A stretch of DNA of 64,000 nucleotides, from the NCBI RefSeq assembly GCF_004118265.1, contig NZ_SDHW01000004.1, forward strand, positions 248,001 through 312,000, given 5' to 3'. Source of the DNA: Lacibacter luteus. GTDB taxonomy: Bacteria > Bacteroidota > Bacteroidia > Chitinophagales > Chitinophagaceae. Positions 1 through 8,244 of the stretch are shown piece after piece (positions within the stretch are counted from its first letter, which is position 1; every line of letters begins with the position of its first letter). The position numbers and the translations under genes are program-made. The notes under the pieces were generated by a model. The model did not search any database, was not told where the DNA came from, and worked only from the letters and a program-made list of their open reading frames with translations.

Positions 1-928
1 CTCCTGCCATCTTCGCTGCCTCTACGCTGTTTTCTGCTACCGCCTGTCTTGCTCCAAACCAAACAAGTAACCCTAATGAAACAGCCAGAATAATTTCAAC
101 CACAGGAAAGAAAATGGAATACGCAAAAATGGCATTGATGTTGGCGTTGCGATGTTCTTTATTGATTTTGCTAAACTTGTTGAATTCCTTTTTTTCTACG
201 GCAAATGCCTGTACCACCTGCATGCCCTGAATGTGTTCCTGTACAAATGCATTTAATGCTGCAATAGCATTGCGTACACGATGAAAACTTTTGTTTACAC
301 TTTCTTTGAAGTAGTAGGTTGCAAGAATCAAAAACGGAAAGGGAATTAAACACACCAATGTTAACTGCCAGTTGATGTAAAACATGGTGAACAGTACAGC
401 AATGATGGTAAGAAAATCGGCGAGGATAGGAATAAAGCCCTCTGCAAAAATATCGCTGATGGTTTCAATATCGTTGATGCTTCTTGTTGTGAGTGTACCG
501 ATCGGTGTTTTATCGAACTGGCGAAGGTTAAGACCGATGATCTTCTTAAATACATTCACCCGGAGATCACGCACCACTGTTTGTCCAAGCCATGAAGTGT
601 AATAAGAAAAGAAAAAGCGGAGAACAGTTTCAATGATGATGAACAATACCTGGATGGCTGTAATAAGAAAGATCATTTCGCCAACCGTAAACAACAGATC
701 GTTGCCGAACAACCTAAAAGTAAACTTAAGTCCGGGCTCTGTTCCTTTTGCGATGTAATCGTTAACAGTAGTATTGATGAGCCACGGACGCACAGGTCCT
801 AAAACCGCAAGTACGATCGCTAATATAATAGAAGCATTTAACCGGCTCCTGTATGGCGAAGCATAGCTAATAACCCTCTTCAGCAATTTAAAATCGAATA
901 ACTTCTTTTTCCCGGCGTTCTGTTCCAA
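1..928 (-). CDS. ABC exporter half-transporter, membrane domain (partial, runs off window)
   Basis: The frame is open from the window edge back to a TTG at 928, which follows an in-frame TAG (934-932). No ATG occurs before about residue 80, so TTG is the best start. The visible ~309 residues form an exporter-type ABC transmembrane domain: an N-terminal cytoplasmic stretch, a first membrane helix near residues 32-50, a pair near 80-110, another pair near 160-205 and a further helix near 280-300. The segment RQFDKTPIGTLTTR is the intracellular-loop motif usual in MsbA/YheH/MdlB-like half-transporters. The nucleotide-binding domain lies outside the window. Such proteins work as dimers that export lipids or hydrophobic compounds across the inner membrane. 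The substrate cannot be told. It lies 95 bp downstream of the DUF5690 gene on the same strand. Confidence 0.85.
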   Translation of the reverse strand, partial: MEQNAGKKKLFDFKLLKRVISYASPYRSRLNASIILAIVLAVLGPVRPWLINTTVNDYIAKGTEPGLKFTFRLFGNDLLFTVGEMIFLITAIQVLFIIIETVLRFFFSYYTSWLGQTVVRDLRVNVFKKIIGLNLRQFDKTPIGTLTTRSINDIETISDIFAEGFIPILADFLTIIAVLFTMFYINWQLTLVCLIPFPFLILATYYFKESVNKSFHRVRNAIAALNAFVQEHIQGMQVVQAFAVEKKEFNKFSKINKEHRNANINAIFAYSIFFPVVEIILAVSLGLLVWFGARQAVAENSVEAAKMAG

Positions 929-1023
929 TCCCTAAAAAATTTACCGGCAAAGTTAACCGCTTTCAGTTCGTTCGGGAACGCACTAAAACAAAAACAGCTG
1001 CTAAAAAGGATGAGTGGTGCTGA

Positions 1024-2298
1024 TCAGCTCTTTTTATACTTGTTATTAAAATAGCTGAATGAAAAGAAACTGGCTACAATACCAATTACAGCAAAAGCAA
1101 TAACCAGCATCGAATAAAACGAAACCCAGTTTAACTGCAGTTTGAATAATTCTTTCGACAGCATAACCGAAATACTGCCAAGATAACCCCATGCATCGGC
1201 GAGATAGATAAGAAAGCCCACATTGCCTGCAATACTGAATGTTGCCAACAAACGTTCAAAAAACACACTGTTGAACAACACATAAGCAATGTACAAGCCA
1301 AGTCCGGTGAACTGCATCCACAAAGCACCATCCAGCATATCGATCCGGAAAAGTAATGATGCAATACCTGCCAGCAAAAAGCCCAACATAAGCAACCAAT
1401 GAATAATGCGAAAAGCTTTTATGTTTTTGCGCACAAACACCAAAGTTCCTATCAATGCCAGCACAACAAGCGATGTAATGGTTTCAGTTTTTGCAAACAC
1501 GGCTGCATTTTTTGCATAGCCAAGTTCGTTCCACATATTGGCCATGTAATTATCCCGCAGATCCCGCATAATCGTTAAGAGCAAATAAATAATTACAAAT
1601 GCCACTACGCCCAACTTGTATTGCGAAAGAAACAGTTTGCGTTCTTCATTATTCATTGGTTTGCGAACGGTGCGTTCTTTTTCATCGTCTGCATCGGGCG
1701 CCTTTGCTTTTTCCAGAAGGATATAAAATAAGATCAACGGCATTGCAAAAACACTTGCCGTTACAAAAGGCATCCAGTATGCACTTACATTCCAGTCGAG
1801 CATCAACCACTTGCCTACACTTCTTGTAAAACCACCTGCAAAAATGAAACTCACCGCTAATACAACGCCAATAAAATCTGTGGTTCTTCTCCCTTCCACA
1901 TAACTGAATACCACACCCCACATAAAGCCAAGAGTAAAGCCATTCACTAAAAAACAAAGCATACCAAATGGTGCGGGCACAACAGCAAATAATAAAAGAC
2001 TTATCCATGCTGCACCAACTATCTGCACACTTGTACGCCAACGGCCATGCCGTTGCAATTCGGAAATAAAACGAATACCATAAAATTTGCTGAGCATATA
2101 GCCAACAACCTGGCTAATGATTAGTAAGGTTTGATACGATACTCCCCAAAACTGCAAACCATCGAATGTGGCAACGGTAAATGGTTTGCGAAAGGCGAAA
2201 ATGGAAGCGTAGGTACAAAAAACAACAACAGCTAAATAAACTGCTGTTGCAATTTGCTTAGCTGAAAAAGTTGTGGTTCTATTTTGTTGCTGATTCAA
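1024..2298 (-). CDS. DUF5690-family polytopic membrane protein, copy 1 (MFS-like)
   Basis: A 424-residue protein with about twelve hydrophobic segments and a charged central loop near residues 197-225, the 6+6 layout of the major facilitator superfamily. It matches the DUF5690 family of Bacteroidota and is clearly paralogous to the gene at 19502-20797: both share an RKPFTVATF motif after helix 1, GYMLSKF, SFIFAGGFTRSV, and MRDLRDN/IRDLRDN around helix 7. By eye, R37 in helix 1 and R246 in helix 7 fall where organophosphate:phosphate antiporters such as GlpT carry their phosphate-binding arginines. It starts 48 bp after the caspase-like gene, so the two are probably co-transcribed. The function is unknown; a solute permease is the likeliest reading. 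Confidence 0.8.
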   Translation of the reverse strand: MNQQQNRTTTFSAKQIATAVYLAVVVFCTYASIFAFRKPFTVATFDGLQFWGVSYQTLLIISQVVGYMLSKFYGIRFISELQRHGRWRTSVQIVGAAWISLLLFAVVPAPFGMLCFLVNGFTLGFMWGVVFSYVEGRRTTDFIGVVLAVSFIFAGGFTRSVGKWLMLDWNVSAYWMPFVTASVFAMPLILFYILLEKAKAPDADDEKERTVRKPMNNEERKLFLSQYKLGVVAFVIIYLLLTIMRDLRDNYMANMWNELGYAKNAAVFAKTETITSLVVLALIGTLVFVRKNIKAFRIIHWLLMLGFLLAGIASLLFRIDMLDGALWMQFTGLGLYIAYVLFNSVFFERLLATFSIAGNVGFLIYLADAWGYLGSISVMLSKELFKLQLNWVSFYSMLVIAFAVIGIVASFFSFSYFNNKYKKS

Positions 2299-2346
2299 TG
2301 CAACGGGAAGATAACTGTTTTTTTGCCCGGGTTACTAACCCGTCAA

Positions 2347-4539
2347 TTACATTTCTCCAGTTGCTTTGCGATAAGCTTTGATAAAAATTGCGCCGAGGTT
2401 TTTATGCGGTGGTACATAATCTTTCAACAGCTCGCTTGCACGGACATCGCTTTTAACCGAATTGGCGATCTGTTGCCATAATGGAATCCACTCGATATTT
2501 CTTCCGTTACGGATATCATCATTCAATGCACGAAGGATCGGCTCATTCACCGAATAGCTACCTACCTGCTTTGTAGAAATGATATGGGCATCTTCGTTTA
2601 CGTTGAGGATCTTCGCCAGGTTTTGATAACCACCACAGGAACCCAACATTACAATGCGTGATGATGGCAACATCTGCTGCAAAGTATATTTTAAGTGATA
2701 ACTGTGCCCACGGTGTACAACAAACGAAGGATTAATATTGTTTTTATTGAGGTATTCAATTAAATGCGCCTGTGCCTGCGCATCCAGATCCTGTTTATAA
2801 TCCAAAGGCAGGTTGGCATAAATGGTATAAGGTTTACCTTTTGTAGAAGTGATGGTTACCCATTCTTTACCTGTTACCACTTTCCACTCGGGTTTGCCGT
2901 TGAACATGCCCATAAAGTTGCGGAACGATGTAATACCATCTTCATCGCCATAGAAAAAAACATGTTGTACCACACGACCACTATCGTCGGTAATGCTGTT
3001 AAAATCTACTTTATACACAGGTGGAATACCCAACAATGCAGAAAGATTCATAGAGGTATCTGCTGCCGATTTAAATAAGGTGAGCAGAATGTTATAGATC
3101 ACCTCTCCTCTTCTGTCTTTTACCTGCAAACTCTTTTCATAGTTTTCCTTTACCTGGCGTTTTAAGAAATTCTGCAGATCAACATTGGTAATACTGCCAT
3201 AGCTGTCTGCAACATCTACTGCATCTTCCAACGATGATGTTTTTTGTAAACCCTGTACAAACGCATACATCAGCTGATTGCTTCTGATCTCCGGCATCGA
3301 TTTCAAAAAATCGTCGAGCCTGTTATAGTTCGCTGCCATTTTGATGAACTTCTTAAACCTGTCAAAATGTACAGCCATCATCAACGAATCACTTCTGCGA
3401 CCGGGAAAACGGGTCATCATACGATCGTACAGTTTTGTATAGGTACTCGTATAAATCACTTCTTCTGTTGTAACAAGGAGGTAATAAATTTCTTCTGATG
3501 TTAACGGATCACTTACACGCATACGCACCGCATCGGGTGAATCGTGCAAGTCATTCATCACATTCACAAACACATCAGTTGCTTTACGCTCCAGCATCTG
3601 AAACAACACAGGCGCAAGCACCGGCGTGTCGCCTTGTGAAATGCGGTTGTAATATTTGATCTGTGTTTTTACAATCAGTTTGTAATACGCCAGCTCATTT
3701 TCAACCACCGCTTTAATATCATCAATTGCCAGCTGACCACTTAATAACTCATCAAGAAAAGGCAGGTACAAGGTGCCGTTCATAATACTGCTGAGCTTGG
3801 CTATGGTTTGCACTTTCGGATTTTTGTTGCGGCGGATAACCTGTGCGGCCGGTGTTTTAACAGCCTGTGCATAGGTATACACTTCCAACGGAATTTTATT
3901 TGCTGCCACTTCAATTAAACTATCTGCAAAGGGCTGATCGGAAAATGCTGCAATGCCCGATAAAATGTTTGATGGATTGAGTTGTACCTTTTTTAAAAAG
4001 GCCATGTTCTTTATCTGCTGCGCTTCTTTTAACTGTGTAAAAATGCCCGAAAGAATTTCTGTGCCCTGGTATGGCAGTTTTTCAAACACAGATAGTACTG
4101 ACTGACCTGTTGACTGCCTTTTCATCACTTCTTCATAACTCGTAAACAACAATGGAATCATTGGCGGTACTTCTTTTTCTTTAGCACGGCCCGCAATTGC
4201 CTGCAACAATTCTCTTAACGAACGCAGCTGACCGATCTTGAAATTATTATCGCCTTCGCCTCTTTCAATGCGGATCTGCATTTCATCTACTTCCCGCAGA
4301 ATAACATCGGTAATCTGAATATTGAGATCTTCGTTACTGGTAAGCTTTAAAAAATTATCAACCTTACCATCTACCTTATCGGTACGTTTTTGTTCTTTAT
4401 CAATATTCTCATGCCATATCACACGGCTCATCGGAATTTCAACTTTCGAAGTATCGAACGTAATGCGGTTCTGGCTCTGTGCCATCAGCACAGTTCCTGC
4501 ATAAATCTGAAACAGAATAAAAAGGGCGTATTTTCTCAT
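2347..4539 (-). CDS. Secreted protein of unknown function with a C-terminal caspase-like His/Cys dyad
   Basis: The start at 4539 gives a normal signal peptide (MRKYALFILFQIYAGTVLMA, then QSQN). An ATG 24 codons upstream would put an unusual stretch before it. The mature protein of about 710 residues is mostly helical with no family I recognise over residues 25-520. The C-terminal ~200 residues look like an alpha/beta domain: FFYGDEDGITSF, then HRGHSYHL (H609/H612), a hydrophobic strand, and VMLGSCGGY (C635). A His-Gly segment followed about 25 residues later by a strand ending in a Cys is the clan CD (caspase, clostripain, CHAT) catalytic layout, so a peptidase-like fold is proposed. No T9SS sorting domain is visible. 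It is followed by DUF5690 copy 1. Catalysis is inferred only. Confidence 0.7.
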   Translation of the reverse strand: MRKYALFILFQIYAGTVLMAQSQNRITFDTSKVEIPMSRVIWHENIDKEQKRTDKVDGKVDNFLKLTSNEDLNIQITDVILREVDEMQIRIERGEGDNNFKIGQLRSLRELLQAIAGRAKEKEVPPMIPLLFTSYEEVMKRQSTGQSVLSVFEKLPYQGTEILSGIFTQLKEAQQIKNMAFLKKVQLNPSNILSGIAAFSDQPFADSLIEVAANKIPLEVYTYAQAVKTPAAQVIRRNKNPKVQTIAKLSSIMNGTLYLPFLDELLSGQLAIDDIKAVVENELAYYKLIVKTQIKYYNRISQGDTPVLAPVLFQMLERKATDVFVNVMNDLHDSPDAVRMRVSDPLTSEEIYYLLVTTEEVIYTSTYTKLYDRMMTRFPGRRSDSLMMAVHFDRFKKFIKMAANYNRLDDFLKSMPEIRSNQLMYAFVQGLQKTSSLEDAVDVADSYGSITNVDLQNFLKRQVKENYEKSLQVKDRRGEVIYNILLTLFKSAADTSMNLSALLGIPPVYKVDFNSITDDSGRVVQHVFFYGDEDGITSFRNFMGMFNGKPEWKVVTGKEWVTITSTKGKPYTIYANLPLDYKQDLDAQAQAHLIEYLNKNNINPSFVVHRGHSYHLKYTLQQMLPSSRIVMLGSCGGYQNLAKILNVNEDAHIISTKQVGSYSVNEPILRALNDDIRNGRNIEWIPLWQQIANSVKSDVRASELLKDYVPPHKNLGAIFIKAYRKATGEM

Positions 4540-4677
4540 CGTTTGCAAAATTAACCTCAAAAACTCAAACCAATCTAAGCACAGTTTATGCCAAGACGCA
4601 GATTTGCTCAAATAAACCGGTAAAACTCGTTAACAATTATATAATATTGTTCAGGCTTTTGCATGGGTTGAGCCTTC

Positions 4678-4685
4678 TAATTTTG
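4678..4685 (+). promoter_or_regulatory. Candidate -7 element of the phoB-like gene
   Basis: TAATTTTG matches the Bacteroidota -7 consensus TAnnTTTG and lies 10 bp before the ATG at 4696, implying a very short leader. A TTTG at 4658-4661 is somewhat too close to be an ideal -33. A single GTTAAC at 4629-4634 is present, but no 11-bp repeat array. Confidence 0.4.
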
Positions 4686-4695
4686 CAGCACAGTC

Positions 4696-5382
4696 ATGGA
4701 GCCCAAAGGAAAAAAAATTCTCATTGCCGACGACGAACCGGATATTCTCGAAATACTGGAATATAATCTCACCGTAGAAGGTTTTACCGTTATTAAGGCA
4801 AAAGATGGCGATGAAGCAATTCATTTAGCCAAACAACAGCAACCCGATTTAATTATTCTGGATGTAATGATGCCCCGTAAAACAGGCATGGAAGTTTGCC
4901 AGATCCTGCGTTCGCAGGCAGAGTTTGCAAATACACTCATCATTATACTTACTGCATTAAACGACGAAGCCAGTCATCTGAAAGGTTTTGAAATGGGTGC
5001 AGATGATTATGTAAGCAAACCCATCAGTCCTAAGGTACTCATAAGCCGTGTTAACGCCCTGTTCCGCCGCAGTTTCCGCAGCGATGATGCCATTATTAAG
5101 ATCGGTGATCTGCAGATAGATAAAGAACAGTTTTTGGTGAAGTATCATGGACAGGACATTATTCTTGCGAAAAAAGAATTTGAACTGTTAGCATTGCTGG
5201 CATCAAAGCCGGGTCGTGTGTTTCTGCGTCACGAAATTTTAAACCAGGTTTGGGGTGCCGATGTTATTGTGGGCGATCGTACCATTGATGTACACATCCG
5301 CAAGATCCGCCAGAAACTCAACATCGATTGTATTACCACCGTTAAAGGTGTGGGTTATAAATTTGAACTTGGCACAACCTAA
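4696..5382 (+). CDS. PhoB/OmpR-family response regulator
   Basis: A 228-residue two-domain regulator. The receiver domain (residues 6-120) has the acidic pocket D12/D13, phospho-acceptor D56 in LIILDVMMP, T86 in ILTALND and K108 in YVSKPI. An OmpR-type winged helix fills residues about 130-226, with the GRVFLRHEIL and RTIDVHIRKIRQKL segments of the recognition region. The sensor kinase follows after 39 bp. Length and motifs fit PhoB, PhoP and similar regulators. The surrounding phosphate genes and the 11-bp TTAAC repeats at 11068, 12558, 32828 and 39190 suggest that it is the phosphate-starvation regulator, but that assignment rests on context. Confidence 0.9.
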   Translation: MEPKGKKILIADDEPDILEILEYNLTVEGFTVIKAKDGDEAIHLAKQQQPDLIILDVMMPRKTGMEVCQILRSQAEFANTLIIILTALNDEASHLKGFEMGADDYVSKPISPKVLISRVNALFRRSFRSDDAIIKIGDLQIDKEQFLVKYHGQDIILAKKEFELLALLASKPGRVFLRHEILNQVWGADVIVGDRTIDVHIRKIRQKLNIDCITTVKGVGYKFELGTT

Positions 5383-5421
5383 GCTTGTAAATTTGTTTGT
5401 GCCTGCATAAGTACAAACAAC

Positions 5422-6480
5422 ATGATCAATTCCCGACAGCTTACCCCCGTTCAGCTTTCTGCATTTACAGCCTTTACCATTTCGTTATTGGTGGGCCTGG
5501 CAAACTATTTCTTTATCCGCAGCTGGTGGATAGCCTTGCTGAGTTTTGCGGTGCTGTTCCTCATCAGCTACTTGTTGATCCGTTATTTTACCGAACGTTT
5601 TATTTACCGGCATATTAAACTCATCTACAAATTCATTTCGCAAACCAAAGCCACCAAACGGGAAGAGTTTTATACCAAATCGCTGTTACCCGAAAAAAGT
5701 TTGCAGGAAGTAAGCGCCGAAGTGGAAGCATGGGCCGAACAGAAGCGTGAAGAAATTGAATTACTGAAACAGAACGAGCAATACCGCAAAGAGTTTCTGC
5801 AAAACCTGAGTCATGAATTAAAGACACCCATTTTTGCGGTGCAAGGTTACGTTGATACGTTGCTGAGTGGCGCTATGCAAAAAGAAGAGATTGCAAAAAA
5901 ATTCCTGCTCAATACCTCCCGCAATATCGACCGACTGGTAAACCTTGTTGATGACCTTGATGAAATTTCGAAGCTGGAAAGCGGGCAACAACAACTGTAC
6001 AAACAAAATTTCATTATACAGGAATTGGTGCAGGATGTGTACGAAAGCCTTTCATTAAAAGCTGCTGAGAAAAACATTAAGTGTTCGATTAAAAAAAACA
6101 GCGATCTGCCGATTACTGTTTATGCAGATAAAGAAAAGATACGCATGGTATTGATCAACCTTGTAAGCAATGCCATTAAATACGGCAAACAAAATGGCAC
6201 AATTGTTTTTAGTGTATACAAAACACATGGCAACCTGGTGCTTGCAGAAATAAGTGATGATGGTTATGGTATAGCTGAAGAGCACCTCACCCGTATTTTC
6301 GAACGATTTTACCGTACCGATATAGCCCGCAGCCGCAAAGAAGGTGGCAGCGGTTTAGGTCTTTCTATTTGTAAACACATTATTGAAGCTCACGGACAAA
6401 CCATGCATGTACGCAGCAGGATTGATGTGGGCAGCACCTTTGGTTTTACATTAGAAGGCAGAAAAGACAACGCTGCATAA
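5422..6480 (+). CDS. Membrane sensor histidine kinase (PhoR-like)
   Basis: A 352-residue kinase. Two membrane helices (about residues 14-32 and 35-53) are joined by a very short loop, so there is no real periplasmic sensor domain. A linker helix follows, then HisKA with H131 in the motif SHELKTPIF. The HATPase domain has the N box INLVSNAIKYG, G1 DDGYGI and G2 GSGLGLSICK. It is co-transcribed with the regulator at 4696. E. coli PhoR likewise lacks a large periplasmic domain and senses phosphate through its transporter and PhoU, which would suit the DUF47/PiT genes nearby. The kinase assignment is firm; the PhoR role is inferred. Confidence 0.9.
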   Translation: MINSRQLTPVQLSAFTAFTISLLVGLANYFFIRSWWIALLSFAVLFLISYLLIRYFTERFIYRHIKLIYKFISQTKATKREEFYTKSLLPEKSLQEVSAEVEAWAEQKREEIELLKQNEQYRKEFLQNLSHELKTPIFAVQGYVDTLLSGAMQKEEIAKKFLLNTSRNIDRLVNLVDDLDEISKLESGQQQLYKQNFIIQELVQDVYESLSLKAAEKNIKCSIKKNSDLPITVYADKEKIRMVLINLVSNAIKYGKQNGTIVFSVYKTHGNLVLAEISDDGYGIAEEHLTRIFERFYRTDIARSRKEGGSGLGLSICKHIIEAHGQTMHVRSRIDVGSTFGFTLEGRKDNAA

Positions 6481-6501
6481 GCCTTCTTTCCTCCGCTTAA
6501 A

Positions 6502-6532
6502 TAAAAAGACCGCTCTGAAGAATCGGAGCGGT
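6502..6532 (-). terminator. Minus-sense hairpin with U-tract
   Basis: ACCGCTC (6509-6515) pairs with GAGCGGT (6526-6532). On the minus strand the stem is followed by TCTTTTT. It lies beyond the terminator at 6757-6782, so it is either a backup or the end of a separate short transcript. Confidence 0.6.
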
Positions 6533-6671
6533 GAAGTTCCCAGTCAAGTAATGAGAAAATGAACCCTTGATTGCTATAAGACTTTATTGATCTTATCGAT
6601 TGCAATACAAATGTGCTACGCCTGTTTTACCGGAAGATTATTATAGTATGTAGGAATTGTTATTTCGGAAG

Positions 6672-6752
6672 AAGCTGTAAGCTATCAGCCAATCGCCTCA
6701 AACCGATTCATATCTCACAAACTTCTTCTGTCTTGCTTGCAGCTAACAGCTT
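6672..6752. repeat. Inverted repeat AAGCTGTnAGCT
   Basis: AAGCTGTAAGCTA at 6672-6684 is nearly the reverse complement of AGCTAACAGCTT at 6741-6752, with about 56 bases between. It resembles a dispersed REP-like intergenic repeat. No function is assigned. Confidence 0.4.
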
Positions 6753-6756
6753 AAAT

Positions 6757-6782
6757 AAAAAGCCCCCTGAGAACAGGAGGCT
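6757..6782 (-). terminator. Terminator of the lipoprotein gene
   Basis: AGCCCCCT (6761-6768) pairs with AGGAGGCT (6775-6782). On the minus strand it is followed by TTTTTATTTAAG. It sits 58 bp after the stop of the gene at 6840-8216. Confidence 0.7.
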
Positions 6783-6839
6783 GAATAGAGGATACTTGCT
6801 TAAGGAAATCCTTCTTTACTCTTTCGAGTAAGTATTTTA

Positions 6840-8216
6840 TTAGTATACGTTTGTTTGAGGTGTAAAGCTTGCCCAACCCTGCGCCCAGTTTGTTGTACCA
6901 AATGCACCAACAAATGTTCCTGCAGTATTGAAGTAAGCACTCATACCACTGAAGTTTGCACCGGTTAAAGCAGGTGAACCAACTTTTGGTAAGAAATTAG
7001 GAGCACTAAAGTTAAACGGATCGGTTAACTGTGCTGCGTTTCTGTCTGCAAGTAATGTATTGCCTTGACCAAGAACTGCAGTTTGAAAATCAGCATTTGC
7101 AAGTAAGGTTTGGTTATTAGTAGTAAATGCAATTGCAGGAGCTCCTACCGGATAAGCATTGTAAGAAAACACGAGGTTGTTTCTGAAAATGCTTGTACCG
7201 CTTTTATAATCGTTGATCGTATTATCGCTTTCGAGAACAATAGCATTACCTTTTGAACCAAGAATGATTGAGTTACGGAATTCAAAACGGGCAGAACGGC
7301 GCCATCTGTTACCATAACGGTGACGTGAACCATTTGTACCTGTACCAGTTGTATCGTATGGTCCGATGAGTGTAAAGTTGCTGAGGATAGGACGTGTTAC
7401 AGGAGTAGCAGTTGTACCCGATGCATCGTTATCGCACTCAATCTGGTTTGCATCATCATCATCAGAATATTTATCACGCAATGATACTGCATACTGGATC
7501 TGACCATTGTAACCAAAGTCAAAATCAAAATCATCATCACCGCTTGCAAAAGAAATAAGATTCTTAGCGTTTACTGTACCACCAAAGAATTCGAAACCAT
7601 CATCACCACAAAAAGAAGTCTGTACATTTTCAATAATTGTACCTGCACCAACACCGTATAAAGTAAGACCATTCAATTCGCTGTTGTTTTCTGCAGTAAT
7701 ACCTGCAAACTCAATACGCACATAACGGAGAATACCACTGTTGTCGCCGGCATCTGTACCACCGTAAGGACGGTTACTACCACCTTCCGTAATAGGTGCA
7801 GGGGTTAACGGGCGGTTTGTAGGCGCATAACCACAGATTGAAATACCACCCCAATCAAATTCACGACGTGAACCTGCAGCTTTATCACTTGTAAATACAA
7901 TCGGCGCATCAGCTTTACCATCTGCAACCAGCTTACCACCTTGTTCAATAATCAACGCTGTTTTTACAGAGGCATCTGCAAGTACTACCGAACCTGCTGC
8001 GATCTCCAGTGTTGCACCTTTACCTACATATACAAAACCAGACAATTTATATCTTCCTTTAGGCAACGAAAGACTGCGATCGATTCTACCTGTTAATGTA
8101 GAAGGAATAACAGTTGTATCTGTATTACCCGAACCGCCAACAGTTTCGTTAAAGTCAACCTTAATACAAGCGGTAAATGTTAAGGCTGTAATTGCTGCAA
8201 CTAATAGCTTTTTCAT
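6840..8216 (-). CDS. Surface lipoprotein with predicted parallel beta-helix
   Basis: A 458-residue protein with a lipoprotein signal ending at C17 (LTFTAC). The rest is rich in G, N, D and T, with short repeating strands as in right-handed beta-helix proteins (for example GATLEIAAGSVV, GGKLVADGKADAPIVFTSD, GWGGISICG-like turns) and two very acidic stretches (SGDDDFDFDF, YSDDDDANQIECDND) that could bind calcium or cations. It begins 28 bp after the TonB receptor gene and is probably its lipoprotein partner, much as SusD partners SusC, although it is not a SusD homologue. The shared promoter at 11050-11128 carries Pho-box-like repeats, so a role in phosphate or phosphorylated-ligand capture is inferred. 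I know no experimentally defined function for this family. Confidence 0.75.
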   Translation of the reverse strand: MKKLLVAAITALTFTACIKVDFNETVGGSGNTDTTVIPSTLTGRIDRSLSLPKGRYKLSGFVYVGKGATLEIAAGSVVLADASVKTALIIEQGGKLVADGKADAPIVFTSDKAAGSRREFDWGGISICGYAPTNRPLTPAPITEGGSNRPYGGTDAGDNSGILRYVRIEFAGITAENNSELNGLTLYGVGAGTIIENVQTSFCGDDGFEFFGGTVNAKNLISFASGDDDFDFDFGYNGQIQYAVSLRDKYSDDDDANQIECDNDASGTTATPVTRPILSNFTLIGPYDTTGTGTNGSRHRYGNRWRRSARFEFRNSIILGSKGNAIVLESDNTINDYKSGTSIFRNNLVFSYNAYPVGAPAIAFTTNNQTLLANADFQTAVLGQGNTLLADRNAAQLTDPFNFSAPNFLPKVGSPALTGANFSGMSAYFNTAGTFVGAFGTTNWAQGWASFTPQTNVY

Positions 8217-8244
8217 ACTATGTTTCTTTGTGAATTTTTAGTTT

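Larger units (their letters stand above)
6481..6839. other. Intergenic region with two similar hairpins and a long inverted repeat
   Basis: This gap lies between the convergent kinase gene and the lipoprotein gene. It holds two terminator-like hairpins, both preceded on the plus strand by the same 14 bases GCTTAAATAAAAAG (6495-6508 and 6749-6762), and an inverted repeat with arms 6672-6684 and 6740-6752. No coding frame with convincing composition was seen. Confidence 0.6.

Noticed and set aside
1682-2041. Open frame of 119 codons within the DUF5690 copy 1 gene
   Set aside because: Same-strand shadow frame, cysteine-rich and without family features.
4540-4611. Longer start for the caspase-like protein
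   Set aside because: The extra 24 residues precede a good signal peptide and have non-coding character.
4629-4634. GTTAAC upstream of the phoB-like gene as autoregulatory Pho box
   Set aside because: A single copy without in-phase neighbours; a lone hexamer is expected by chance.
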